Translations under genes and position numbers: made by a program
NCBI GenBank assembly: GCA_028752905.1
Contig: JAQNBH010000002.1
Span: forward strand, 19,066,430-19,130,429
Origin: Cladorhizidae sp. MBARI D1340-BT2
Taxonomy: Eukaryota > Porifera > Demospongiae > Poecilosclerida > Cladorhizidae
Reading direction: 5' to 3'
Length of the DNA stretch: 64,000 bases
In this document: piece by piece, positions 36,421 through 47,677 of the stretch
How positions within the stretch are numbered: position 1 is the first letter of the stretch
Layout: each line of letters begins with the position of its first letter
Notes under the pieces: generated by a model
What the model saw: the letters and a program-made list of their open reading frames with translations, nothing else
What the model was told of the DNA's origin: nothing
Database searches by the model: none

Positions 36421-38945
36421 ACAGAAGATGACTAGTTGTACAGGGAAAAGGGTGCTGGAGGGAGCCGTGTCTCTGGAATGACTGAAGAGAAAGTGCGAAG
36501 ACATGTTTACAAACTACACCAAGTGTGTCATATGTCAAGGACCTGCAATCAAATGACTGTTGAACATTCAGCTAACAACAGCCCCAAAACTTCTTGTAGC
36601 CATGACCTGTCGACAGGACGAGACCTACAGAAGGTTGCACCATGATGTAACCAAGGACTCATGGGTGGCAGAGAAGTCCCCTAAGTGTCATGCCAAATGC
36701 AGAAACTTGTACATCAATGAAAAGAGCTACAGACTAGCAGAAAGGAGGCATCCAGGAGCAAGCTGCACAATTCTGGCTCAGCCAGAATGCAGTACCTCAA
36801 CCAAAATGTCCATCATTCCCAGCAGGCATCGCACAGCAGCATTTGATGCCAAGAGTACATGCATCATATGTAACAAAAGGTGGCTGAAAGGAAAGATACC
36901 TACAGCCTGGGTGTCAACAGAAACAGCCAACAGGTGATCGTTGAGAAAGCCAAGAAACTGAGTAGAGAGGACATTTTGCTAAGACTGATTGGCAGGACGT
37001 GACATGGTCGCAAATGACATTATCATATCACATACCATTCAAGGCAACATGAGTCCCGACTGGTAAATCTGCATGTATGATGTGGCTTTGAATCATCAGC
37101 TACAAATATCGCTGTTCCTTTCAGGATAAATGTGGCCTCCTGATCAAGTCCTTGCGGGACAACTACCAGGTGATTCTCCAGGAGCTAGAAGTAAAGACAG
37201 CAGACAGTTATAGGACCAAGAAGTCAAAATACCAATCTGCAGGCCCAGGAAAAAGTGATGAAGTTTCAGCCCTCCTACGAATGATGCTAGTGGGGGTGTC
37301 AACTTCATCGGCACTCATGAATGCAGCAAGACACCCCCATCACTGTTCAATGAAGATGAAACCATGAGAGCTGCAGGAACAAAGGCCAGTCTAGTTAAAG
37401 TCTTGAAGGAGGACACCAAAGTGAACACTTCTCCTGATCTACCACTACAGAAGAGGAAGACGGCAGTAATAGTAGATGCTATGCATGCTTTTCGTCATTG
37501 GTCCTTCCACAAAGATGAAACATTTGGAGCTATTGCAGGGCGCTACAGAAACAATCTACCGATAGTTGTACCTGATGGCACAGCAATCATACTTTCTGCT
37601 GTGACAGGTAAAACTCACTGAGCCTGAATCTTCAGAGCGCCAGCATAGGTACACCCAGTCACGACCACAAAGGCAATTTGATCAGTACAGATCCCCTGAC
37701 CTGCAGAAGTTCTTCTCTGTGTCTGCCAACAAAGCTGGACTTCTGAGCTTCCTGTGTGAGACATGGTGCCGAGAGGAGCAGCTTGCTCCAACTATAGATT
37801 TGACCCGATTGTACCTGGGTGGCTTCAAAGAAAAAACAAAGAGTGAGCTGCTTACAGAGAGTACAGTCACTGATGTCACTGCTTTGGAGTCCAAACAAGA
37901 GGCTGATACTAGGCTCATACTGCATTCTGTGTATAGTGTCCAGAACGAGAAGGTGGACCAAGTGATCATACATGCAAATGATACATATTCTGATATCATT
38001 GTTATATGTGTGTACTATGCTGCAACGCTGCTGAAAGATTTTCCTGAACTACGGGTTCGAACTTCACAAGAAAGTTATCTACCAATCCATGAGATTGCTG
38101 CTGCACTGTGACCTGCAAGCAGCCGAGGACTTCCCTTTAATCACAGTCTGAGTGGATGCAACATCACCAGCTACCCCTACTTTACTGGGAAGAAGGTGTG
38201 GCTAAACAGCAGCAAAACAACTGACATTTTGGCATTGCAGATGATGATCAGGGTCCAGCTTGGATCACAGCAGATGTTATCAACCAAGCAAAGGAGCTCG
38301 TAGTCACTGTATATACCAACAAGGGTGACGATTTCGAGGGCTCGGACCTTGGAAGGCTCAGAGTTCACAAGTTCCTAAACAACAAGTCTACTCTCCTGAA
38401 ATTGCTACCGCCCACAGAGAATGCATTCCTACAACATCTCCACAGAGAATGCATTCCTACAACATCTCCACAGAGAATGCATTCCTACAACATCTCCACA
38501 GAGAATGCATTGCTACAACATCTCCACAGAGAATGCATTCCTACAACATCTCCACAGAGAATGCATTCCTACAACATCTCCACAGAGAATGCATTCCTAC
38601 AACATCTCCACAGAGAATGCATTCCTACAATATCTGGCATTAGCGACAGCAATCGACAAGATTGCTCACATTTGCAAGCAGAGAGTTTAACCTTGTGAGG
38701 ATTTTGGGTGGGCCATGGATGATGGAAAGCAGGTGCCAGTGCAATCCACACACCCAACCTGGCCACAGCAGATAATGCAGTAATCTCCTGTGGCTGCACT
38801 AAGGGCTGCAACAGAAACTTCTCATGTGCAAAGAAAAACATAGCCTGTTATTATAGGCTGCCGGTGTCAGGGATCGAAAGAGAAGTGCAGCCGTGCCCAC
38901 TACACTGCCACCTTCGACAGCAGTGAATTGGAAAGCGATAAATAA
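36421..38945 (+). pseudogene. Decayed copy 2 of the EADTR/DTDV family, with CXC-like tail
   Basis: Pieces in order: a Cys/His region (CVICQGPA, CRQDETYRRLHHDV, CHAKCRNLYINEKSYRLAER, STCIICNKRW); QVILQELEVKTADSYRTKK; TAVIVDAMHAFRHWSFHKDE; RYRNNLPIVVPDGTAI; CREEQLAPTIDLTRLYLGGF; LESKQEADTRLILHSVYS; VIIHANDTYSDIIVICVYYA (normally DTD); SYLPIHEIA. The C-terminal Cys-rich stretch is SCGCTKGCNRNFSCAKKN, similar to tesmin/TSO1-type CXC patterns. It ends ATFDSSELESDK before the TAA at 38943. Many stops and frame changes break it, and a 28-bp satellite has grown inside. The biochemical role of the family is unknown to me. Confidence 0.65.
38414..38637. repeat. 28-bp tandem repeat inside the pseudogene
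   Basis: Eight copies of ACAGAGAATGCATTCCTACA-ACATCTCC starting at 38414 and every 28 bp to 38610. One copy reads ATTGCTAC. Because 28 is not a multiple of three, all three frames stay open and read the same rotating peptide. Confidence 0.95.
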
Positions 38946-39329
38946 CAGCACCAATTTAGTTTAGACTTGTGTATTTTATTAGCTTTGTAATAAGGTACAT
39001 ACATTATTTACCAAAAACAATTAAATCCAGGATTGAGCAAGGATTTTGAACAATTATTTATTGTTTCCCCCCAAAATATGCCTTGATATTGATTTTCAGA
39101 ATAACAATTTATTTGGTTTGTTGGAATTAAGTTTTTCCTTCAGCATTCTCAGATAAACCATAATGACTAATTACCGCTAAAGGTGAGATATTCACGTATA
39201 TGGTCAGAGGCTTCCTACGGATTTCCAGTAGCTTGTTGACAAGGTTGTCCATATACATTTTGTTTATGTACATATGATTTTTGCCAGCAAACCTTTTACA
39301 GCACGCCATGTCTGTTTGTTTTTTTATCA
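38946..39329. other. Unassigned AT-rich spacer
   Basis: No coding frame or repeat match recognised. Confidence 0.35.
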
Positions 39330-39945
39330 GGTTTCGCCCCCTGGGTAATTGGTGGTATCAGACATGAAAGACACTGCATTGTCAAAGCTGAGCCCATTCT
39401 TAGTCAGTGACTCCTTCAAGGCTTGAAACAAGTTGGTAGCTCTACCAATGTTCACAACTGGCATATCCAAGAATCTCGTCCATACTTCACCTACCTGTGG
39501 ATCAAGAAGCCACACAAGAATTATGCAAGACTTATCCCTCTTGTCGTCGGATTCATCTATCATCAAAGAGAATAGACCACTGGACATTGACTCAATAACT
39601 CTCTGATGAAGTAACGAGCAAGAGCTTTCTTCACTATGGTGGTGGTTTTGGTTTTGGTGCGGGAACAGGATAATTTCTAGAGTCTGAGAACATCTTGCTG
39701 AAAAGCTTGGTGGCATGGTCACTAGACAGAAAGGATATTTTGTGCTTAGCAACAAATGTAGCCCACCTGACCTCTGCTTTGATTACTTGATCACTTCTCT
39801 GATGTTGGAAGAGAGAGGTGATTAGAATAGTTGATAGCACAGCCTTTGACATATCCTTATGTTTCTTGCTCTTGAGGTGAGATGTGACATCATTACGGCC
39901 ACCACCAAAGTCGATTGCACACAGAGTACATTGGGCATACAAGTG
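39330..39945 (-). pseudogene. Fragment of a BED-type hAT transposase
   Basis: The minus strand reads CTLCAIDFGGGRNDVTSHL and KKHKDMSK (BED-like finger), then VRWATFVAKHKISF, DHATKLFSKMFSDS. After an internal deletion it reads ESMSSGLFSLMIDESDDKRD (catalytic Asp region) and FLDMPVVNIGRATNLFQALK. It is collinear with the transposase at 28453-30475, but only the N-terminal half remains. Confidence 0.7.
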
Positions 39946-40562
39946 ACTTAAAATGAAGGCAAGACTACTGACATTACAATTGCATTGAACACAAGCAGCA
40001 CACTGTACCCATGATGTTATTATTTACCCTGTATTTGCTCTATCCCATGCTTCTTACTTTGTCAATCAATTTCATTATATATTTTTTATTTATACCTTTG
40101 AAACTCTTGCCTATCCCCTGAAATTCTTCGATCCATTTATTGTCAAAATGGCATTCTTTCCTCTGCTTCTTTGCTACACTATTATCAGATAACGTGCTGA
40201 GAAGTTTCATGTGAGTGCCGCACCTCCAATCGAAAGAAGGTCAAGGGTTGTTTGGCACACCCGCTGGAGCCGTAATTGTTTATCTGAAGTTTTTCTCTTG
40301 CTAAAAAGCAGGGGGGTAGGAAGGGGGTGGGGGGTGGGGGGGGGGGGGGGGTGCAAAGGGCGCTGTAGCAACTCTTCTTTTCGAAAGCACTAAGAAATCT
40401 GTGACATACTTAGCCCTCAGTTGCTAATTTAGTAACATGTCACCTGAGGCTGTAAGTTATTTTTAGCATGTTTACTTAGCAATGAGGTGTAAATCATTGG
40501 TCAGTTACATCATTGTCATGTAACAGAAAAGCAGGTGTCAGTTCAGTGCATAGTAGTGGAGC
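39946..40562. other. Unassigned, with a G-rich tract
   Basis: 40318-40351 is a nearly uninterrupted G tract. The rest shows no gene. The 5' end of the following hAT should lie here or further left, but I could not identify its terminus. Confidence 0.35.
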
Positions 40563-43429
40563 ATGGCGATGTCTCAGAAGAAGCCGACTGCTTTCTTCAC
40601 AGTTGGTTTAAGTTCAGCTGACTCTCAAAGTGAAACCACCAGTGTACATTCTGGTAATTAAGATCAAAATATTCATGTGGACAACAGTCATAATTTACTG
40701 AGCAGTGAAACAGATAAGTAGTCCCAGGGCCATGAAGTTGAACCCTCACAGCCAAGAAGTGCAATTGGAAGAGTCTGCTCCATGTCAATGTCCTTGTTGT
40801 TTAGATGTAGCTGTTTCCTATCATCCACTGGATCTCTCTGAATCCCGGACTAGCCACTGCAGTGAAAGACAAGGCACACTTTTTAAGTTATTCAAGAAAG
40901 ATACAACCTGGGTGGTATCCTTGGATAAGTGTGTGCACAACCAAATACAAGGTCTTCTGCTCAATATGCCTGCATACTAAGAAGCTAAGTTTGCTGGTTT
41001 TTAGTAAATCATCACCAAAATCGACGTTTATTAATAATGGATTTGGACACTGGGGCAAAGCTTTGAAAAGATTTAAAGAACATGAGAAAAGCAACATTCA
41101 CAAAGAAGCTGTGGCAAAAATTGCTACTACCACTTCATTTTCAACAAGGCTGAATGAACAACATGCTTCTGCTCAGTCACTTCACAGGGACATGTTAATA
41201 AAAGTATCAAATTCTTAACAAGACAGGGACTGCTTTTGCGTGGCCACAGCAATGATATTCACGGTAATCTCCATCAATTGCTGCTTCTTCGAGCTGAGGA
41301 TGATCCACAATATAAAAGAATGGCTATATATCAAAGAGCGATTATACATCTCCAACTATCGTTAATGAAATAATTGCCTAATGGGTCAAGAAGTTCTTCG
41401 AGGACTGTTTGAAGAGATTAGGGTAGCAAATATAATTGCTGATGAAGCTTCAGATGTTTCTCATAAATGAACAAATCAGCATATCGATTCGATGGGTCAA
41501 TCGTAATTACATGATTCATGAAGACCCACTCTGTCCAGTGCAATTGGAAAACACTAGAGCTTATACTTTGTTTAATTCGATGCTCTTTACCAATCTATGT
41601 AGAGGACAACCATTCGATGGAGCATCCGATATGAGTGGAGTTCGCAATGGAGTAGAAGCACTTATCAAGAAAGAAGCAAGTCAAGCTCTATATGTCCACT
41701 GTTTGGCACTTTGAATTTATGTGTTCAAAGTAATGTGCTTTACTACACAATGGAAGGAAGTTGTATTTGACTTGGTACAATTGATTAAGTTCTCCCCAAA
41801 ATGACATGCTTTTTTTGATAATTTGAGAAAAGAAGTATCCATCCAAAGTGGTAGAGAAACTCTATCACCATCACTTATATACAACATTGTGTCTCACAAG
41901 ATGAACTGTAAGAATTGGCTCCCTCGAGAGTATACTGATTAGCTTTAAGCAAGGAAGTGACTAATATGCTGCCAAAGGACGTGAACAGCTGAAGAAGCTG
42001 GAAATCCTTTGATACATGTTTGGGTTTAAAACTTGGTGTATGTAACCGAAACTTCTTTCTGGCCAAGACGCGCTTTGCTCTTGCCAGATCCAAGTTCCCG
42101 GTCAGACACCTGAACCTCTTCTAACCTCCATGGCTAGAACCTCTCTTCAGACCAAACAACAAACACAGCACCCTTTGCTGTGCTGTGTCACTGATTAGCA
42201 AGAGTCTAGTGCTAATATAATTATCCCAAGGATAACGAATCAATCAAGTGCTCTTACTCAATAACAATTCATACTCAATAAAGAAACTTTCACTTTTTAA
42301 CGCTCTCTCTACAAAGTTCAGTCCTTTTAGCTACTTGTTCAGTTTGACGTCACTTGTCTCCAAGGTGACTTCGTGGCAACCTATCAGGAGCTCGCTCCCG
42401 AATCCACGCAAGTGTTTCGTCATCTGTGTTCTCCTCCCGAGGTAAAACTCGCGATCGTCGATATCTTCCCACGTTCTCTGCATTGGTGTGGTTTGCCACG
42501 TTCTCTGCATCCGTGTGGTTTGCCACGTTCTCTGCATTGGTGTGGTTTGCCACGTTCTCCCCATTCATCTTGTGGTTTGCAGGAGCCAGGAAACTACCTG
42601 TCAGAGGTTTCACTGACAGTGTAATAGTGTTCTCATCATCAGAACAGTTTTCATCTAACATAACTATTCAGGAAGCAACTCGTGGAGCAGATTTACTCAT
42701 TTCTCGAATGAGATTTCTCAGGATTGAAGATTATATTCAGCCTATTTTATGACGAAGTTAAAAAAAACAATCTAGCTAACAGAAGAACCAACTCTGCCAC
42801 GTTATCATAAAATGCCTAATAATATGATGATGGCTCAAGTCCTCATCAACCATAGCCCAAAAGACCGTTATCGACATGCCTATTTTGAGGTGCTTGAAGT
42901 CGTAGCTGGAGAGATAGAGCGTAGATTTGATCAGCCAGACCTTAAAACTATTACAGATATTGAGAAGTTGTAATAAATGCTAGTAATGGTAAACATTTGA
43001 TATCAGTGACAGTGTTTCAAAGTATCTTAAAACTGATATTAACTGCACTCGTCTGAATACCCACCTCTCAATGCTTCCAGATATGATTAGAACAGCTGAA
43101 TCTAGTGACTCTGTTTTCATAAAGAAAGTAACAAATATTCGAACAATTGCGGATGCAGTAGACACCAGCAATGCTTTCAAGGGAATGCTAACAGAAATTA
43201 ATAAATTGCTGAGAACCTACTTCACTTTTCCTGTAACAAGTGCAAATGCAAAAGGTCTTTTTCTTCTTTAAAACATATTTCTTATAAGCATTGTAGGAGG
43301 TTGAACAATTTATTTCTGTTGTACATTCATAATGATAGAACTTACAAACTTGACTTGTGTAAACTTGCTAAGGCATTTATTTCCACCAATCAAAGACGAG
43401 TAAATTACTTTGGAATGTTTTGTGATTAA
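40563..43429 (+). pseudogene. hAT transposase remnant, ZMYM1-like type, broken
   Basis: It starts MAMSQKKPTAFFTVGLSSAD. A TTF-type finger region follows (CSICLHTKKLSLLV, STFINNGFGHWGKALKRFKE, HEKSNIHKEA). Next come RQGLLLRGHSNDIHGNLHQL, IIADEASDVSHK (catalytic Asp region), DMSGVRNGVEALIKKEASQA and RKEVSIQSGRETLSPSL. After an interruption at about 41880-42650 it resumes with the C-terminal dimerisation segment LRTYFTFPVTSANAKGLF, RRLNNLFLLYIHNDRTYKLD and NYFGMFCD before TAA 43427. Frameshifts are frequent. The 3' subterminal zone with TCCCGG/CCGGGAC motifs follows at 43670-43733 and is cut by the CCGG-target element. Confidence 0.7.
41880..42661. repeat. Insertion in the hAT gene with a 27-bp tandem repeat
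   Basis: The transposase frame is lost here. 42470-42580 holds four copies of CACGTTCTCTGCATTGGTGT-GGTTTGC. On the minus strand this gives an open frame (42350-42661) starting MLDENCSDDEN with repeated ENVANHTNA. It could be an LTR-type insertion (TGTAAC at 42051, CTAACA at 42661), but no matching target duplication is visible. Confidence 0.4.
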
Positions 43430-43729
43430 GATAAGAATCATGCATACCTTCAATGTGTTCAAAAAAAAAATTTCCCACAATATCATCACATGAACATACA
43501 TAATCAATCTAAAATGGGACAGATAAATTGTAGCACCCCTACCTCAAATGATCTTCCTACCCCCTGAAAAGTGTCTGCTTTACGAGTGTTAAAGGACTAA
43601 ACTAAACATGCTTGAGAATGCAGTGGCCATCTAAGTGAGTGGAAGTGCAAGGTGTGCGTAGCTGTAAATTCCGGGACATTGCCCGGAGAAGGACACCACC
43701 GGGACAAGGCTCAAAATTCCGGGACTGTC

Positions 43730-43858
43730 CCGGTGTCACAGGGTATTTGGCATGCCAGGGAATATGGTATCCCCACACCAAATACCCTAGGGTATTTGGC
43801 ATCCCCTCAGGGAATTTGGTATCCCACGTGCCCTAGGGTATTTGGTATCCCCATCCCG
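43730..43858. mobile_element. Left end of the CCGG-target Ginger-like element
   Basis: CCGG (43730-43733) is followed by TGTCACAGGGTATTTGGCAT. A cluster of subterminal repeats (CCCTAGGGTATTTGGTATCC and variants) runs to 43858. The same repeats, inverted, fill 55870-56018. Confidence 0.6.
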
Positions 43859-44363
43859 ACACCAGCTAGCACATACTTTGTAGCTCTTGCTACAAGCACT
43901 GGTGGGGCTAGCAGTTATTTGTGATGTTGCCAAGAAAGAGTGCCCTTCAACGTGGTGTCCTCGTCATATACCAGTCTGTGGTTATAAGTAAAATTAAAAT
44001 ACGCTACCTAACTAGGCCTATATAAAAACTACCTCCTGAAAAGGGTTCATAATATGTAGCTCTAGCAAGAAAACGTTCTATTAATTAATGTCTCACCCCC
44101 CCTCCCCTACTAGAACTATTAATTCTGCCCTTCATGTTCTGTTGCTTGATGAAAAAAATACATACGAACTGTGGAGGCATGCATAAGTATTAAACAGACA
44201 ATTTTGTGAACATATTGAATAATCAACATATTGTGTAATCTCACCTGTCCAATCCAATATCACTTTTGACAAAAAACAACATGTTTTACCTTATTTGGTT
44301 TCTATATGCATAGCTAATTATAACTATATAGAGCTTTCTCAAGGCACTAAAGCACTCTACTAG

Positions 44364-44755
44364 CTATATATATTTGGGGGGGGGGGGGGAGGGGGGTCTT
44401 GGGGAATTTAGGAGTCTTTATGACCATGTCCTGTTTTCCTGGACTGCCAGAATCATTCCTTTGAGCATTCACTTTATATCATGTCAATATCCTGTTAAAA
44501 ATCAGTTACTTGAACTTGTGCTTCTGCAGGTATATACTGTATTTCAGGTAGTAAACTTCATTCCGTCTAAAAAACCCTACCTATATATGAATATAGCCAA
44601 GCATATACTAAAATGCACCGCACAGAGCATCTTCATTTCCAAAATTTTCTGCCCCCCTCTCTATATACATCTTCTGGCAATACAGAATACTATTACTTTT
44701 TTGGACACCCCCCCCCCCCCCCCCCCCCCTTGAAAATCCTGGATCTGCCCCTGAA
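44364..44755. repeat. G-tract, spacer and C-tract with a hAT-MITE-like end
   Basis: A G-rich tract at 44374-44397 and a C-rich tract at 44706-44728. The latter is followed by TTGAAAATCCTGGATCTGCC-CCTG, the inverted form of a common hAT/MITE terminus (CAGGGGCAGATCCAGGATTT). No partner end was found. Confidence 0.45.
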
Positions 44756-44923
44756 TATGCAATACATTGTACAGAAATACATTATACAGATGGCTATAAT
44801 TATATTACATTAGTTTGATTGTTTCAAGTTCAGTCTTCATTCATTTTCCCCCGAATTTCTGGTATTGCAGCCAGGATAAACAAACAAACAAATAAACAAA
44901 CAATAAATAACATCGTGCAGTGT

Positions 44924-44977
44924 AACCTCCGAATAATGGACAAGTGGGACATACCCCTTTGTCCATATTCGGAGGTT
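44924..44977. repeat. Hairpin resembling pogo/Tigger-type termini
   Basis: AACCTCCGAATAATGGACAA (44924-44943) is inverted at 44958-44977 with one mismatch and a 14-base loop. It is preceded by CAGTGT. Confidence 0.65.
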
Positions 44978-45101
44978 GTCATATATATATATACATAGCT
45001 ATATATATACTTAGAAGGTAGTTTGCTGAGAAGGCTACAAATAGTGCTCAATGCTGTATTAAGGCAGAGCTATTAAATATAGAAAAGTACTGGGATGGCT
45101 A

Positions 45102-45140
45102 GTCCTACTGCAGTTTCATGCTAATGCAATCATCAGGGAC
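45102..45140 (-). ncRNA. Hammerhead ribozyme motif, unit 1
   Basis: Minus strand: GTCC, CTGATGA, a short stem TGC-ATTA-GCA, GAAA, a short stem III (ACTG/CAGT) ending in GTA as cleavage triplet, then GGAC pairing with the first GTCC as stem I. All core nucleotides of a hammerhead are present. The base pair next to the core in stem II would be a U-U mismatch. Hammerheads in terminal repeats of Penelope-like elements are established. Confidence 0.75.
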
Positions 45141-45261
45141 AATGAGCAACTGAGGTGGCATGTGGGCATATATGAGGTGGGGCAGGCAAGTGGGGTGATG
45201 CAAGTCTATGGATGGGCGTTAATGAATGGGTGTTGATGAGTGTGTTGATGAGTGTGGTAAT

Positions 45262-47375
45262 TCAAATGCTCTTGAGGAGAAACTTGTTCTTGTGCCTACA
45301 CTTTGAGAGGAATTCCGATCGCTTGTTCAATGATGATTGGCTGTCGGAGTAGATGATGTGGAGTTTTTCAGCAATGCACAGGTTGCAACGTTTCGATATG
45401 GTGGAATACGATGCTGCTCTGTCGATAATGGCCCATTTTATGTTGTGTCTGGTTTTGCTGTCTTTAAGTTTCCATATGTATTTGGAGAGTTCTGTGGTGT
45501 TTCTCATATTTTCGTGGTTGAAGGAGAACTTGTGGTTTGTGTAGCGTGCCTTGAAAGTTGTATCTGTGAGCCCTGTGTAGTGTTTTTCATCATGGTCGGT
45601 GGAGACGGAGGCTTTATAAACTATAGATGTGGTGAGGCAGTGCCCATCCAGCGGGCAATCTTTCTTATTTCGGCAGGCATGACTTGCTTGGCTCTTGTTG
45701 TAGGTTGGTAGGTTTGTTTATTGTTTTGTTGTGAGACATAATTATGCTGTTCATGTTTCTGCAGCAAGAGTAGCTGACCTTGACATTGTTGGCATTGAAT
45801 ATTTTGTGCAGCTCATTGCCCTTGGGGAAGTGGGACTTGACGAGGTTGAGGAAGGATTTGCCGATGTTGGTGGCTACATTTTTGCTGAAGGGTGGGCTGT
45901 ACCATATTATCTGCCTGCCTCTTGACTTTTTGGTGGGCTTAGTGCTATTTTTTGTTGTTGGTGGTTGAAAACTCATTTGGTATTCGTGTCCACTGTTGTG
46001 GAGAGCTTTCTGATAGTCTGGTGCTGCCTTTCTGAAGGTACTCTCGTTGTCGGAAATGCTGTTGATTCTCTTATTGATGGATAGGGGGATATTTTTTATT
46101 ATAGAGGGAGGGTGGTTTGATTTTTTGTTGATGTATAGGATGTGGCTGTTAGGCTTTCGGTATGGTTGGTATGACCCGTGGGCGAGGTCGAGTGTCACAT
46201 CGAGGAAGTTGGTGATCTTGGTATTGGTGTGAATAGTGATGCGGAGGCCGAAGGCATGGAAGATAGATATAATTTCCTTCTTCATCCTCTCGCATTGCTT
46301 TGGTGATGCATCATGGAGTATTGCAAGTCCATCATCTCTATAAAGCCCAATTTTGTGTTTCCCAAGCTTGGCTGTGAGGTGCGACAGGAGGAATGTGCCG
46401 ACGAGCTCACATATCTCCGCTCCATCATAGCTCCCCATGGTGACATCGAAGAGGTTGGTGGTGTTTCTCTTTGCCCATGTTGTGCTGCTGAACAGTACCG
46501 ATTTTCGTGCGTGCCAGATGACTTCAGCTTCCTCATCGGTGATGGTGGTGCATTGTTTAGCAAATGCCATTGCATCTGAAAGTAGCTGTTTCTTGATCGA
46601 GGGATAGAATTCTATTATGTCAAAGGTGATAAAGGTCTGCCTGTGTTTGTGGGGGATGTTGGAGAACCACTTGATGACAGAGGAAGTGTTCTTCCATTGC
46701 TGCAGGTTCGTTTTCAGCAGGATATCATTGTTGACGCGATCCAGGATGGTTTTGCTGACAAGGCCTATCTCTGATTTGGTGGGATTGATTAGTCGACAGC
46801 TAGGGTTGTTCTGGAAGTTTTCTTTGTGGTCCTTCAGGGTGATGAAGGCTTCACTCATCGGCATGCATTCTACTCTGTCATCGATGTCTAGGCTAGCAGT
46901 GATTCTCTTGGCCTCATGGTTTATCTCGGCAACATCACCTTCACCGGCCTTCTTGTAGGTTTTTGTGATGTTTTCGTGCAGGAGTTTCCTGTATTGGTCA
47001 CACTTTAGCTTGTAGAAGTTGGATGATTTATCTGCATGTATGATCAGTTCCTCTGACTTGTTAATATTTTTGATGTCTTGTTTAAGTTTATTTTGGAATT
47101 GGCATTTGATATTTCTGAATTCCACCGTCTCCACCATTTTCAGGACCTCTGCTTCGAAGAGTTTTAGGTCCTTCAGTTGGGGGGGGGTACTTATTTGTTT
47201 TGAAACCATACATTTGCTTCACTTGCTTGTCTTTGCTGCCATTTAGGAGGTGGAATGCCTTCCATCTCATGCGCTTTAGAACACTCTCAGTTTTGTCAAT
47301 GAGCATCCTCTTGTAGTCTTTGGTAGATGGAATAGGGATGTTCTTCATTGAGTACTCAAAGTTAAGCCGTTCCAT
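45262..47375 (-). pseudogene. Penelope-like RT/GIY-YIG protein, unit 1 (two frameshifts)
   Basis: In order: an N-terminal region (MERLNFEYSMKNIPIP), the reverse transcriptase with FITFDIIEFYPSIKK (motif A) and IGLYRDDGLAILHD (catalytic DD), a thumb/linker region, a Cys cluster (CRNKKDCPLDGHC), and a GIY-YIG endonuclease with SIVYKASV and YTGLTDTTFKARY. The fold and order are those of endonuclease-containing Penelope-like elements, which copy RNA into target DNA. This unit has one extra G in the G run at 47179-47187, separating the N-terminus, and a 2-base loss at about 45676, separating the endonuclease. Unit 2 lacks both lesions. Confidence 0.85.
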
Positions 47376-47517
47376 AATTTTGGTGCCTTCTTGGCGATAG
47401 TGCTCAACCAGTGGGAGCGTAGGTACTTAGAAGGTAGTTTGCTGAGAAGGCTACAAATAGTGCTCAATGCTGTATTAAGGCAGAGCTATTAAATATAGAA
47501 AAGTACTGGGATGGCTA

Positions 47518-47556
47518 GTCCTACTGCAGTTTCATGCTAATGCAATCATCAGGGAC
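47518..47556 (-). ncRNA. Hammerhead ribozyme motif, unit 2
   Basis: Identical core to the motif at 45102-45140. It lies upstream (5') of unit 1's coding region and in the 3' region of unit 2. Confidence 0.75.
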
Positions 47557-47677
47557 AATGAGCAACTGAGGTGGCATGTGGGCATATATGAGGTGGGGCA
47601 GGCAAGTGGGGTGATGCAAGTCTATGGATGGGCGTTAATGAATGGGTGTTGATGAGTGTGTTGATGAGTGTGGTAAT

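Noticed and set aside
38402..38698. Repeat array considered as CRISPR
   Set aside because: Direct 28-bp tandem units without spacers, in an animal genome. It is a satellite.
43602..43924. Frames across 43602-43924
   Set aside because: They lie in the hAT and Ginger-like subterminal repeats and have no homology or stable frame.
45337..47246. Plus-strand frames across the Penelope-like units
   Set aside because: They are antisense shadows of the minus-strand RT/GIY-YIG protein, which has recognisable motifs.
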